NCBI RefSeq assembly: GCF_009755225.1
Contig: NZ_WQKZ01000003.1
Span: 310,001 to 374,000 of the forward strand
Source: Hymenobacter ginkgonis
Lineage (GTDB): Bacteria > Bacteroidota > Bacteroidia > Cytophagales > Hymenobacteraceae
Direction: 5' to 3'
DNA length: 64,000 nt
Below, piece after piece: positions 23,715 through 32,794 of the stretch (positions are counted from its first letter, which is position 1; each line of letters opens with the position of its first letter). The translations under genes and the position numbers were made by a program. The notes below the pieces were generated by a model that was not told the origin of the DNA, made no database searches, and saw only the letters and a program-made list of their open reading frames with translations.

Positions 23715-24827
23715 TTAGGGCAGCTTTTCTATTTCCACGCGGCGATTGCGCGGGTCGGGCGAGGGGTATAGGGGTCGGGTATCGCCGTAGCCGCTGGTTT
23801 GGATGCGGTCGGCGGCCACGCCGGCTTTGGTGAGGTAGGCTTTCACGGCTTCGGCCCGTTGCTCCGACAGCACTTGGTTTTTGCCGGGCTCGCCAATGCG
23901 GTCGGTGTGGCCCGCAATGCGCAAGCGCAGCGCCGGGTTGGCCAGCAGGTCGGCCGCTAGTTGCTTAAGCGCGGGCCCACCCGTGGGCAGCAGCTCGGCC
24001 GTGCCCAATTGAAACAGCACGGTAGGCAGCACCACCGGGGCCGGAGCCGGAGTGGGCGCCGGCGGGGTTGCAGCCAGCGAGTCGGCCGGTGCAGGGGGGG
24101 TAGGAGTAGGGGCAGGAGCAGCGGGCGCCGACGGAGCCTTGGGCGTGGGGCGGGGGGTAGGGGCTGCCTTGGCCGTGCCCGCCACCTGAATGGTGATGGG
24201 CACCGCTGGGCTGTCGGCGGTGGGGTAGTAGCCCTGCGTGAGGTAGAAGGTGGTGGTTTTGGTGAGCTTGGTGCGGTAGCTGTTGCCGGTGGCGAGGGGC
24301 TGCTTGCGCTCGGGGTCGGCAAACCAGCGCACGTCGCGGCCCGATACGCGCAAGGTGCTGAGCGCACCCGCCGGCACGCTGGCCGCCGACTTCAGCTTGA
24401 TGCGGTAAAACGTGAACGTGCCCGTATCGCAGTCGCCCTGCGGCAGGTAGGTAGCTACGCCGGTCAGCTTCTCTAGCGTGGCATCGTAGGTGAAGGTGAT
24501 GGAGCCGTAGCACCAGTAGCTGAAGGGCGAGCGCCGGGTTTCGTCCAGCTTGCGCACGTGCTCAAGCCGTAGGCCGGGGCCGCTGCGGGTGCCTTGCACC
24601 TGGAAGGTAACAGTCGTTTCGGGCTCGCTGCCCACTTCCTGGTACAGCACGCCAAACAACAATTCGCCCCGGCCGGGCTGCAAGCGCAGCATAGACGGCC
24701 AGATGCCGTCTTCGCCCGTTTTCGTTTCGACGCCCTGCCACGCCCCCGCCAGCGACTGGGCCCGCCCTGGCCCTGCCAGTAGCCAGGCCAGCCCGCCGGC
24801 GCCCCAAAACCAAAAGCTGCCTTTCAT
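23715..24827 (-). CDS. OmpA-family outer membrane protein with Pro-rich linker
   Basis: 370 aa from the ATG at 24827 (MKGSFWFWGAGGLAWLL...), with a signal peptide. The N-terminal 200 residues are a beta-rich domain I do not recognise. A Pro/Ala linker (APTPRPTPKAPSAPAAPAP...) is encoded by CCTACCCC-type repeats. The C-terminal 100 residues are an OmpA-like peptidoglycan-binding domain (LRIAGHTDRIG ... LSEQRAEAVKAYL ... GYGDTRPL ... NRRVEI). It probably anchors the outer membrane to the cell wall. Start chosen because a -7-like box lies 5 nt upstream. Confidence 0.85.
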   Translation of the reverse strand: MKGSFWFWGAGGLAWLLAGPGRAQSLAGAWQGVETKTGEDGIWPSMLRLQPGRGELLFGVLYQEVGSEPETTVTFQVQGTRSGPGLRLEHVRKLDETRRSPFSYWCYGSITFTYDATLEKLTGVATYLPQGDCDTGTFTFYRIKLKSAASVPAGALSTLRVSGRDVRWFADPERKQPLATGNSYRTKLTKTTTFYLTQGYYPTADSPAVPITIQVAGTAKAAPTPRPTPKAPSAPAAPAPTPTPPAPADSLAATPPAPTPAPAPVVLPTVLFQLGTAELLPTGGPALKQLAADLLANPALRLRIAGHTDRIGEPGKNQVLSEQRAEAVKAYLTKAGVAADRIQTSGYGDTRPLYPSPDPRNRRVEIEKLP

Positions 24828-24832
24828 AAAGC

Positions 24833-24839
24833 CAAAATA
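24833..24839 (-). promoter_or_regulatory. Candidate -7 box (TATTTTG, minus strand) of the OmpA-like gene
   Basis: Matches TAnnTTTG with one base missing. It lies 5 nt before the ATG at 24827. Confidence 0.3.
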
Positions 24840-24884
24840 CGATGCCGCAAACAAGTGTTAATTAGCCGCGCCGAAGTAGCCGCC

Positions 24885-25706
24885 CTATTTTTGGGCGGCC
24901 CCAGCTGGCTGGGCCTGCTTGATTTTTTCGGCTACCTCCACCATAGGCGCCACCCAAATGCGCTGCTCATTAGCCTGGAGGTAGCGCAGCAACTGGCGGT
25001 GCGCCGGCAGGCTCACGTTGAGGCTGTGGCCGCCGCCTACGCCGTGAAACAGGAACACCAGCAGCGTATGCGACTGCTCGGCTTGCTTCACGAGGTTTAC
25101 CAGGTAGGTGCCATCCTGGCCATTTATGGCGTAGCACTGCACGTTGCTGAGGTCTACCTGCGCCGCTGTTTGGAGGCCGGGCATGACGCCGCGCGCCGCC
25201 ACAAAATCGGGCTTCAGCTGGTCGTAGAAGTATACGCCGCCAATCTGCCGGTCGCCGCAGGGGTAGGCAAACGTGCGCGTGGCCTTGCCGTCGATAGCCG
25301 CCAGCAGCGTGTTATTGGCCCTGATTTCGCTCACCGCCCGGTTCACGGTGTACTTGCTCAGGTCATTGTCGGGCGTCACGAAGCCGCGGCCCGGCAAGCT
25401 GCCGTCGCAGGGATGAAACATGGCGTGGTTGCCCAACTCGTGCCCGCGCTGGGCAGCGCGGCGCCACTCGGGCAGCCGGCGCGCCACCACCGGCGACGAG
25501 CCAATGAGATAGAACGTGCCGCGCAGCCGGGCCGAGTCCAGGGCCGGCACCACGCGGTCGAGGTCAGCATCGATAGCGTCGTCATACGTCAGCACTACGG
25601 CGCACTGCTTGTTATTCCACACGCTGAGGCCCTGGGCCTGGCTAGCCAGGGGCCCCGCCAAACCCAGCGCGGCGAGCCAAGAAACAAGAAGGATTTTAGT
25701 TTTCAA
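24885..25706 (-). CDS. Polysaccharide deacetylase (NodB/CE4), secreted
   Basis: 273 aa. A signal peptide ends near SQAQG. CE4 motifs are in order: LTYDDAID (TYDD, catalytic and metal Asp), GNHAMFHP (H-x3-H-type metal site), FAYPCGD, and FLFHGVGGG near the C-terminus. It would remove N- or O-acetyl groups from a surface glycan or peptidoglycan. There is no ATG near the N-terminus. The TTG at 25706 gives MKTKILLVSWLAALGL, a good signal peptide, so I take TTG as start. Confidence 0.87.
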   Translation of the reverse strand: MKTKILLVSWLAALGLAGPLASQAQGLSVWNNKQCAVVLTYDDAIDADLDRVVPALDSARLRGTFYLIGSSPVVARRLPEWRRAAQRGHELGNHAMFHPCDGSLPGRGFVTPDNDLSKYTVNRAVSEIRANNTLLAAIDGKATRTFAYPCGDRQIGGVYFYDQLKPDFVAARGVMPGLQTAAQVDLSNVQCYAINGQDGTYLVNLVKQAEQSHTLLVFLFHGVGGGHSLNVSLPAHRQLLRYLQANEQRIWVAPMVEVAEKIKQAQPAGAAQK

Positions 25707-25712
25707 AACGAA

Positions 25713-25720
25713 GAAAGTTA
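25713..25720 (-). promoter_or_regulatory. Candidate -7 box (TAACTTTC, minus strand) of the deacetylase gene
   Basis: One mismatch to TAnnTTTG, 6 nt before the TTG start. Confidence 0.3.
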
Positions 25721-25739
25721 AACTTGACGGGCTAGTCGG

Positions 25740-26609
25740 CTAGCCCAGATACGCCATGTCGTCGGTGCTCAGCTGAATGCTGGCGGCCTGCAAATTTTCC
25801 TGCAAATGCACCAGCGACGACGTGCCCGGTATCGGCAGCAGCAGGGGCGACTTGTGCAGCAGCCAGGCAATATTCAGCTGTGCCTCCGACACGCCGCGCT
25901 GCTTGGCCAGCGTGACTAGCTTGTCGCCGGCGTTGGGCAGGCCGTGCACCAGCGAGAAAAACGGCACCAGTGGAATGCCGTGCTGCTCGCACAAAGCCAG
26001 CACTTCTTCGCCGCCGCGGGTTTCGCCGTGGGCGTCGCGCAGGGTAGTGCGTTGGGCGTAGCCATACATATTCTCCACGGTAGCGATTTCGCCCATCGCC
26101 AGGCCAGTTTCCAGCTCCTCGCGGCTCACGTTGCTTAGGCCCACGTGCTGGATTTTGCCTTCCTTTTGCAGCTCAAACATGGCCCCTAGCTGCTCGGCCA
26201 GCGGCACCGGGCCCGGGCCCATCAGGCGCAAGTGCACCAGCTGCACCTGCTCTTGCTTGAGGGTGCGCAGGTTATTTTCAATGCTGGTGCGCAAGTTGGC
26301 GGGCGTGTTAAAGGGCACCCAGCTTTTATCGGGCCGGCGGGTGGCACCCACTTTGGTGCAGATAACCAGGTCTTTCGAGTACGGATGCAACGCCTCCACA
26401 ATCAGGCGGTTGGTGATGTCTTCGCCGTAATAGTCGGCGGTGTCAATAAAGTTGACGCCCTGGGCCACGGCGGTTTTTAGAATTTCTAGGGCTTGCGGCC
26501 GGTCGGCGGGCTCGCCCCAAATGCCGGGGCCGGTGAGGCGCATGGTGCCGTAGCCGAGGCGCGAAACGGTGAGGGGGTGGGCAGAGTGCGGGGCAATGGT
26601 GAGGTTCAT
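25740..26609 (-). CDS. Aldo/keto reductase
   Basis: 289 aa from the ATG at 26609 (MNLTIAPHSAHPLTVSRLGYGTMRL). This is an NAD(P)H-dependent oxidoreductase of the AKR superfamily. The catalytic set is visible: Asp and Tyr in FIDTADYYG, Lys in ICTKVG, His in LVHLRLMG. The C-terminal cofactor site PIPGTSSLVHLQEN is also present. It is closely related to the second reductase at 32795-33661, suggesting duplication. It is on the same strand as the deacetylase, 33 bp upstream of it. Confidence 0.92.
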   Translation of the reverse strand: MNLTIAPHSAHPLTVSRLGYGTMRLTGPGIWGEPADRPQALEILKTAVAQGVNFIDTADYYGEDITNRLIVEALHPYSKDLVICTKVGATRRPDKSWVPFNTPANLRTSIENNLRTLKQEQVQLVHLRLMGPGPVPLAEQLGAMFELQKEGKIQHVGLSNVSREELETGLAMGEIATVENMYGYAQRTTLRDAHGETRGGEEVLALCEQHGIPLVPFFSLVHGLPNAGDKLVTLAKQRGVSEAQLNIAWLLHKSPLLLPIPGTSSLVHLQENLQAASIQLSTDDMAYLG

Positions 26610-26956
26610 GAACGTAGGTTGGGGGATGAGTACCCTAAACAAATTTGCCGAGAAATTTCCTTCGCGCGGCGGCAAGGTAAGGCTGGGCCGTAGCCAGCAC
26701 CCAAGCCAGGGCGTGCGCCGGGCGGCCACTTGCCTCTAACGCAACCGCCGGCTGTGTCGGCGAACGCTCGGGGAAATAAAATTAGAAAAAGCTTGCTAGG
26801 TAAGTAGTTGACTTAGAAAGTAATGTACTGCTGCTAATCGCAATCGTTTGTGATAGTTTGCAGTGGCGAAGGCATAAGTGGAAGCTCCGCCAGCCGCGCT
26901 AACTTGCCCCTCCTTACGCCCTGCGCTATGCTGCTACCAAGCCTCCCTACCCCCCT
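26610..26956. other. Divergent intergenic region, 347 bp
   Basis: Holds the putative reductase promoter on the left. On the right is a TAGTTTG (26854-26860) that may serve the DUF6807 gene. No gene is evident. Confidence 0.5.
26640..26647 (-). promoter_or_regulatory. Candidate -7 box (CAAATTTG) of the aldo/keto reductase gene
   Basis: One mismatch to TAnnTTTG, 30 nt upstream of the ATG at 26609. Confidence 0.3.
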
Positions 26957-28228
26957 TTGCTAGCACCTCCCTACCCCTGGCTGCCAAGACTAGCGTGCGC
27001 GTTGGTGCTGCTCGGGCTGGCTAGCCTGGGCGCCCGCGCCCAGCAGCTGGCCACGCTCACCGTGGCCTTGCCGCGCCCAACCGGCAGCCTGGCCGTTCCG
27101 GTGAGCACCAGCCTCGATGCGCTCACGCTGCTGCCCGATTCGGCCGTGCGGCTGGTAGAGGTGCGCGGCAAAACCCGCACGGTAGTGCCCACCCAAATCG
27201 AGCACGGCCGCGAGCGGGTGCTGCACTGGCTGGCGGCCGCCAGTACTACGCCCGCTACCCACACCTACGAGCTGCGGCTGGGCCCGCCGCCGCGCCCTAC
27301 CCCCCCGCCCATGCAAGTGGCCGACGAGCAGGGCGCGCTGCTCGTGCGCGCCGGCGCGCGCCCACTGCTGCGCTACAACTACCGCACGGTATACCCGCCG
27401 GCGGGTATCGACACAGCATTTAAGCGCAGCGGGTTCATTCACCCGCTGTGGTCGCCCCACGGCCAAGAGCTTACGCGCATACAGGCGCCCGACCACTACC
27501 ACCATTTCGGCCTTTGGAACCCCTGGACGCATGTTTTATTTGAAGGCGATACGGTAGACTTTTGGAACATCGGCGACCACAAGGGCACCGTGCGCTTTGC
27601 CAACGTGCTGGCTACCACCAGCGGCGCGGTGTATGGCGAATACCAAGTGCTGCAAAACCACGTCGCTTTTCCCAAAGGCCGCCCCGAAAGAACTGCCCTC
27701 CACGAAGTGCAAACGGTGCGCGTGTACCAGCCCGCGGGCCCCGATAGCTACCTGGCCGACCTCACCATTCAACTCAACTGTGCCACGGCCAGCCCCGTGC
27801 AGCTGCTGGCTTACCGCTACGGCGGCCTGGGCTGGCGCGCCACCGCGCAGTGGAACAAGCAAAACAGCGAGGTGCTGACCTCGGCCGGCAAAACCCGCCA
27901 CGATGCCGATGGCACCACTGCGCGCTGGTGCGTGGTGCAGGGCCAGCTCGGCCCGGCCGACTACGGGGGGGTAGTACTGCTCTCGTATCCTACCAACTAC
28001 AACCATCCCGAGCCCCTGCGCATTTGGCCCGAGGACCAAAACGGCCGCGGCGACGTTTTTGCCAGTTTTTCGCCCACCAAAACCAAGGCCTGGCCGCTCG
28101 CCCCTGGCCAAACCTACGCCCTCCACTACCGCCTGCTCGTCTTCAATGGCCACTGCACCAAAGCGCAAGCCGAAAGCGCCTGGTACTACTTTGCCCACCC
28201 GCCGCGCGTGCTAGTTAACCGGCAGTAA
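26957..28228 (+). CDS. DUF6807 (PmoA-like) secreted protein
   Basis: About 423 aa. A signal peptide (ACALVLLGLASLGARAQ) is followed by an N-terminal beta domain. Then comes the DUF6807 region with RSGFIHPLWSPHGQELT, DHYHHFGLWNPWT, VDFWNIGDHKGTVRF and a late WYYFAHPP. This family is annotated as methane oxygenase PmoA in databases but is not the copper monooxygenase. In Bacteroidota it is usually found near sugar-utilisation genes. The start is unclear: TTG 26957 is in frame, while an ATG at 26928 is out of frame by one base across a C6 tract (26950-26955). One extra C would restore it. Confidence 0.78.
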   Translation: MLAPPYPWLPRLACALVLLGLASLGARAQQLATLTVALPRPTGSLAVPVSTSLDALTLLPDSAVRLVEVRGKTRTVVPTQIEHGRERVLHWLAAASTTPATHTYELRLGPPPRPTPPPMQVADEQGALLVRAGARPLLRYNYRTVYPPAGIDTAFKRSGFIHPLWSPHGQELTRIQAPDHYHHFGLWNPWTHVLFEGDTVDFWNIGDHKGTVRFANVLATTSGAVYGEYQVLQNHVAFPKGRPERTALHEVQTVRVYQPAGPDSYLADLTIQLNCATASPVQLLAYRYGGLGWRATAQWNKQNSEVLTSAGKTRHDADGTTARWCVVQGQLGPADYGGVVLLSYPTNYNHPEPLRIWPEDQNGRGDVFASFSPTKTKAWPLAPGQTYALHYRLLVFNGHCTKAQAESAWYYFAHPPRVLVNRQ

Positions 28229-28337
28229 AACAAGCCAGGTATGGTGATAAGAAAGAGTGGCGACGCCCTCTCTTGCCTCGCGGTGTACTGACTGCCAACG
28301 TAGTACCTACTCAAATTCCCACCCCAATTGCCTTGCC

Positions 28338-29111
28338 ATGAACCTTGCCTCTGCCGCCTTAGCTGCCCTGGTGGCGACTAGCCTCGCCCTACCCTCCGAT
28401 TCGCTGCCCTCGGCGGTGTACCACGCGCCGGCAACTGCCCGGCCCGGCCGCGGGCCCACGGCCCTACCCCTGCTGAAAGGCAGCACCCTCGACCTCCAGG
28501 AGCTGGAAATAATCACCGTTACGCTGCCGGCTGGCCAAGCCAACCGCCCCCCGCTGGCCGGGGCCGAAGCGCTGCTCATTGTGCAGGACGGCCAACTGGC
28601 CGCTACCCTCCATGACTCTACCAAAACGCTGGGCCCCGGCGGGGTGCTGCTGGCCATGGCCGGCGACCAGCCCGCGCTGCGCAATGCCACCGCCGCGTCC
28701 GTGCGTTATTGGCAACTGAGATTCCGCGCCGTGGATGGGGCCGATGCGCCACGGGGCCAAGCCGCGGGCGGCGCCTTCATGCGCGATTGGCCTGCCTTCC
28801 GGCTCACAAAAACCGACAAGGGCGAAACCCGGCCGGTATTCGACCGGCCCTCGTCTATGTTTCCGCGCTTCGATGTGCACGCCACCGTGCTTAATGCCGG
28901 CCGGGCCAGCCACCCGCCGCACACGCACCGCGCCGAGGAAATTATCCTCATGACCCAGGGCCGGGGCCAAATTTTGATTGACAAAACCGCCTACCCCGCC
29001 GCGGCTGGCGATGTGGTGCTGCTGCGCGCCAATGTGCCCCACGCCTTCACCAATACCAGCCAAGCCCCGGTGGGCTACTTTGCCATTCAGTGGCACAGCA
29101 AGGCCGAGTAG
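28338..29111 (+). CDS. Secreted bicupin protein
   Basis: 257 aa from the ATG at 28338 (MNLASAALAALVATSLALP), with a probable signal peptide. Two cupin-like halves follow. The C-terminal one is clear (HPPHTHRAEEIILMTQGRGQILIDK ... GDVVLLRANVPHAF) with His and Glu metal ligands. The N-terminal half keeps the fold pattern (GAEALLIVQDGQLAATL) but lacks obvious metal ligands. It follows the DUF6807 gene on the same strand, 109 bp apart, so the two may work on the same extracytoplasmic sugar or acid. Function is otherwise unknown. Confidence 0.75.
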   Translation: MNLASAALAALVATSLALPSDSLPSAVYHAPATARPGRGPTALPLLKGSTLDLQELEIITVTLPAGQANRPPLAGAEALLIVQDGQLAATLHDSTKTLGPGGVLLAMAGDQPALRNATAASVRYWQLRFRAVDGADAPRGQAAGGAFMRDWPAFRLTKTDKGETRPVFDRPSSMFPRFDVHATVLNAGRASHPPHTHRAEEIILMTQGRGQILIDKTAYPAAAGDVVLLRANVPHAFTNTSQAPVGYFAIQWHSKAE

Positions 29112-29219
29112 CAACGTCTCTTGAGTAAATTGGTGGGGGTAGGGCCGAGCGCTCCTCGCTGTGCCGCACCGCATTGAGATGGCCGCGTGAGGAAAATAAC
29201 GCGCCGCGGTAGGGCGGGC

Positions 29220-30041
29220 TTATCGCCCGCTCGTCGGAGCTGGGTTAGGCTTTTGGGCTACCAGCCGAACGAGGCGCAGCGTTTCTTTGGTAAAATCGGC
29301 GGGGGCCAGCGGCTCCTCGTAGCGCACAATCTTCAGGCCGGCGCCCCCATACAGCTTGGGCAATTCATTGGTACGGAAAAACACGCGGTAATCGCCGTCC
29401 ACTACTTGCAGGCGAGTAGTCGCGTCCATGTGGAAGGCTTCCAGCACTACCAGTCCACCGGGCTTGAGGGCCTGGGCCACGCGCGGTGCGTAGTCGCGCC
29501 CACCGGCATAGCTCAGCACAATGAGGTCCCATTTATTGGTGCCCCAGTCGTAGGTAGCCATATCGTGCACCTCTGTCGTGAGCTTGACTCCCATACTTTG
29601 CGCCCGGCGCTGCGCAAACGCCAAGGCCTTTTCCGCCACGTCCACGCCCGTTACCTGCCACCCCAGCTGGGCTAGGTAGAGGGCATTGCGCCCTTCCCCC
29701 ATATCGGCATCGAGGACAGTGCCGGGGGGTAGCCCCCGCACCGTTTCCACAAGCAAGGCATTCGGGGCGGTGTTGAAGACCCTGGTGCGGGCCACCGAGT
29801 CGGTAAGCAGGTAGTTCCAGCGCTGGCGGGTGCGCTCGGCCATCTGGCGGGCGTAGGCCTCTTTTTCGGCCGGCGTGGCGTGGGCTGGCAGCACCGGCGC
29901 GGGCCCCAGCCCCGGAATGGGGGGTAGGCTCCGTTTGTCGGTCGGTGCTGGCTGCTGCGCATACCCCGGCGCTGCGGCGAGCAGGCTGGCCCCCGCCAGC
30001 AAATAAGCTCCCAACCTAATACCTGACAAAGCGAGGGGCAT
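29220..30041 (-). CDS. Class I SAM-dependent methyltransferase with signal peptide
   Basis: 273 aa. The C-terminal 190 residues are a class I methyltransferase fold: VLDADMGEGRNALYLAQLGWQVTGVDVAEKAL, then WDLIVLSYAGG and ALKPGGLVVLEAF. Motif I reads DADMGEGRN where related small methyltransferases usually have D-x-G-C-G-x-G-R-N. The N-terminus has a hydrophobic stretch ending APGYAQQ, a convincing Sec signal, which is odd because SAM is cytoplasmic. It could be a periplasmic protein with a different ligand, or an anchored cytoplasmic enzyme. TAATTTG on the minus strand (30073-30079) is a weak promoter candidate. Confidence 0.8.
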   Translation of the reverse strand: MPLALSGIRLGAYLLAGASLLAAAPGYAQQPAPTDKRSLPPIPGLGPAPVLPAHATPAEKEAYARQMAERTRQRWNYLLTDSVARTRVFNTAPNALLVETVRGLPPGTVLDADMGEGRNALYLAQLGWQVTGVDVAEKALAFAQRRAQSMGVKLTTEVHDMATYDWGTNKWDLIVLSYAGGRDYAPRVAQALKPGGLVVLEAFHMDATTRLQVVDGDYRVFFRTNELPKLYGGAGLKIVRYEEPLAPADFTKETLRLVRLVAQKPNPAPTSGR

Positions 30042-30300
30042 AGCAGCAAGGCGCGAAGTGTCGGAACTGCTACAAATTACTCATAAAGAAGGAGGTAACA
30101 AATAAAAAAATGTTGAACCCCCCTTTTTATTTTCAGCGATACCGCTAGCTTCAGCCAGCGGCTAAGCGGCTAACGAGGAGCTAGCCACGGCTAGCGCGGA
30201 CTTAGTAACCGCCACCGCCAGGCCCGCGTTATGCTGCGCTAAACTTGCGGCAGGTTGAAAAGCCTACCCCCTGACGTGCTGCGTGCAGGCGGTAGAGTGC

Positions 30301-31584
30301 CTAGCGGGTGAGGCGGTATAGCATAAGTGCCGTGCGCTCAATCAGCAACGGAAATTCCTTCAAATTAATTGTTTCGCCGGGAGCGTGGGCCCCTTTACCC
30401 GGTGCGCCTAAGCCATCGAGGCAATCGAGGTACTGCGCCACGTAGGACACATCGCCGGCTCCGCGCGAGCCGGGGTCGCCGGCCACTACGGGCCCCAGGC
30501 CCAAGTCGCGGCTAGCTTGGTCGGCCAAGGCCGCTAGTTTCTGGTTGCCGGGGGTAGGGGCCATACCCGGGATGCCATCGGAAAACGTGATTTCGGCCCG
30601 GGTGCCAGGCAGGCTCTGGGCCACAATGGCGCGCATCTTGGCGCGGGCGCCCTCCTTTTGGGCTTCGGTCAAAAACCGCAGGTCGCCAGCCACGGCCGCG
30701 GTGGGCGCGATGATGTTGGTTTTGCCAGTCACTTCAGCGTGGGCTTTCCCCTCGTCGTAGTTTACCTCCGAGCCTCCCACGATAAGGCCAGGGTTAAACG
30801 TCAGGTACTGCTCCTGGCTCAGCGTCTCCCGAAAAGAATTCAGAATACGGGCGGCCTCGTAAATAGCCCCGTAGCCCACCGTAGGCTTGAAAATGGTGGA
30901 GGAGTGCGCCGCCGTGCCAAACGTTTTCAGCTGCCAATTGCTGCTGCCGCGCCGGGCCGTAGCTACCGTGTGCCGGTCGATGGCATTTTCGAAGGCCAGG
31001 GCCACCTGCGCTTCTTTGGCTTTGGCAATGAAGTCGGCGCGGGCTTCCGGGCCCTTGCCGCCGCGCTCCTCGTCGCCGGTGAAGTAAGCCGTGATGTTGG
31101 CGTCTTTAAGCAGGCCGTTGGCTTGCAGCGCCTGGAGCGCCGCTAGTATCACCACATCGCCGCCCTTCATGTCGTTTACGCCCTGGCCGGTAGCCGTCGA
31201 GTCGTTGAGCCGGGTGTACTTGGTAAACGGCATATCTAACTCAAACACCGTGTCGAGGTGCCCTATTAGAAAGAGTTTTTTACCCTTTTTGCCTTTGCGC
31301 TGGGCTACCAAGTGGCCGGCTCGCTGCATACTGGCGGGCATGGCCACCCATTCGGTTTTGAACCCCAACGCGTCAAACTCCTTCCGAAATACCGCACCCA
31401 CTTCGCGCACGCCCGCCACGTTGAGCGTGCCGCTGTTGATGTTGACGACTTGCTCTAGCAGTCGCTCGGTCTGCGGCATATGCTGCTGCACCGAGGCCAC
31501 AATCTTGCGCTCGGTAGGGGTGAGCTGCTGGGCCTGGGCGGCGTAGCAGCCAAGGAAAGCGGCGGCGAGTAAAAGATATTGCAC
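30301..31584 (-). CDS. M20-family metallopeptidase (glutamate carboxypeptidase-like), secreted
   Basis: 427 aa starting with GTG; signal peptide MQYLLLAAAFLGCYAAQAQ. Two-zinc M20 motifs: LIGHLDTVF (first His and Asp), GQGVNDMKGG (bridging Asp), TGDEERGG (general base Glu and ligand Glu) and a late GAHAPGETI with the last His. A dimerisation domain is inserted around residues 210-320. Members of this group cleave C-terminal glutamate or other small amide bonds. It has its own transcription unit. Confidence 0.9.
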   Translation of the reverse strand: MQYLLLAAAFLGCYAAQAQQLTPTERKIVASVQQHMPQTERLLEQVVNINSGTLNVAGVREVGAVFRKEFDALGFKTEWVAMPASMQRAGHLVAQRKGKKGKKLFLIGHLDTVFELDMPFTKYTRLNDSTATGQGVNDMKGGDVVILAALQALQANGLLKDANITAYFTGDEERGGKGPEARADFIAKAKEAQVALAFENAIDRHTVATARRGSSNWQLKTFGTAAHSSTIFKPTVGYGAIYEAARILNSFRETLSQEQYLTFNPGLIVGGSEVNYDEGKAHAEVTGKTNIIAPTAAVAGDLRFLTEAQKEGARAKMRAIVAQSLPGTRAEITFSDGIPGMAPTPGNQKLAALADQASRDLGLGPVVAGDPGSRGAGDVSYVAQYLDCLDGLGAPGKGAHAPGETINLKEFPLLIERTALMLYRLTR

Positions 31585-31752
31585 TATTAAGTTAGCTTAC
31601 TAAGGCTTGCCAATATACAGGCCTTCTTGACGCAATGCGCAGCATAAAAGGCAAAAGCGCTGCATGGGCAGCGAGAACACCGGTGCGGCAAGCTGAGCGC
31701 GGCCGCTATCTACAAACAGCCACGTCTGGTAGTGCCAGCCAAGTACCTGCTG

Positions 31753-32679
31753 CTAGGCTAGGGCTGCCTGCCTGAACTCGGCGGGCGTGAGGCCCGTCTT
31801 CTGCTTGAATAAGCGGCTGAAATAGGAAGGATTATCGAAGCCTAAGGAAAAAGCAACCTCGCGAATACTGTGGGTAGTACCCAAGAGTAGGCCCTTGGCT
31901 TTTTCGAGAAGTGCGTAGTGCAGATGCTGCTGCGCATTCTGTCCCGTGTGCGTGCGGAGCACATCGCCCAGGTAGGCGGGCGACACGTGCAGCGCCTCGG
32001 CAAAGTGCTGCACGGTGGGTAGGGGCTGCTCGGCGGCGTGGTCCAGGTAGGTGGTTAGCAGGGCTTCGAAGCGGCTGAGTAGGTCGGGGCCGTGGGCTGG
32101 CTCGGTGGGGAACTGCCGGTGGTAAGCCCGATTGGCGTATTGCAGCAACACAGCGAGCTGCGTGCTCAGCAATTGCTGGCTAAAGGTGTCGGCGGGCTGC
32201 TCGCTCTCCTGCCGCAAACCGGTCACGGCGTAGGTCAGGGCTTGTTCCTCGCTAGGCAATAAAGCCAGGGCTTGCTGCACACGGTAGGCAAAAAATGGAT
32301 AGCTACCCGGAAACTGCCCCGCCGGACGGCGCGCCAGCAAGTCGGGGTGAAATACAACCATCCAACCCTGCGGCTTGGCCGGTGTGGGGACATCGCCCGG
32401 CGGGCAAAACTGCACGGGCTGGCCGGGCGCATAAAAGCCCAGCACGCCCTGCCGGTAGTCATATACCTGCTGCCCGTAGGGAAGTTGCCCATCGAAGTGC
32501 CGCTTCAATACGATGAGGTACAGGTGGCGCAACGCGGGTTTTGCCAAAAAATCGGGAGCTGGGTACTCGGCCAGGTCAATAACCGTCACCAGCGGATGTG
32601 TAGGCGGGGCAAAGCTATAATGTTGCGTAAAATCGGCTACCGTATCTAAGACGGTGAAGGGGACCGCGAGCGTTTTCAT
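31753..32679 (-). CDS. AraC-family transcriptional regulator
   Basis: 308 aa. The N-terminal 190 residues are a cupin-like sensing domain. The C-terminal 100 residues are two helix-turn-helix motifs (HFAEALHVSPAYLGDVLRTHTG and IREVAFSLGFDNPSYFSRLFKQKTG). The latter is the canonical AraC signature. It lies downstream of an aldo/keto reductase gene on the same strand, separated by a terminator; regulation of that gene is a reasonable guess. The ligand is unknown. Confidence 0.92.
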   Translation of the reverse strand: MKTLAVPFTVLDTVADFTQHYSFAPPTHPLVTVIDLAEYPAPDFLAKPALRHLYLIVLKRHFDGQLPYGQQVYDYRQGVLGFYAPGQPVQFCPPGDVPTPAKPQGWMVVFHPDLLARRPAGQFPGSYPFFAYRVQQALALLPSEEQALTYAVTGLRQESEQPADTFSQQLLSTQLAVLLQYANRAYHRQFPTEPAHGPDLLSRFEALLTTYLDHAAEQPLPTVQHFAEALHVSPAYLGDVLRTHTGQNAQQHLHYALLEKAKGLLLGTTHSIREVAFSLGFDNPSYFSRLFKQKTGLTPAEFRQAALA

Positions 32680-32740
32680 GCGGGCGTTAGGGGAGGGACG
32701 CGTAAGAAGCTATCCTTGTTAGTATAGACTACAAAAGCTT

Positions 32741-32773
32741 AAGCGGCTGGCATGCCAAACATGCCAGCCGCTT
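32741..32773. terminator. Hairpin terminator of the second aldo/keto reductase gene
   Basis: A 14-bp perfect stem (32741-32754 and 32760-32773), 5-nt loop, followed on the minus strand by AAGCTTTTG with a T4 run. Confidence 0.75.
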
Positions 32774-32794
32774 ATAACAAGTCGCTTTTACGTA

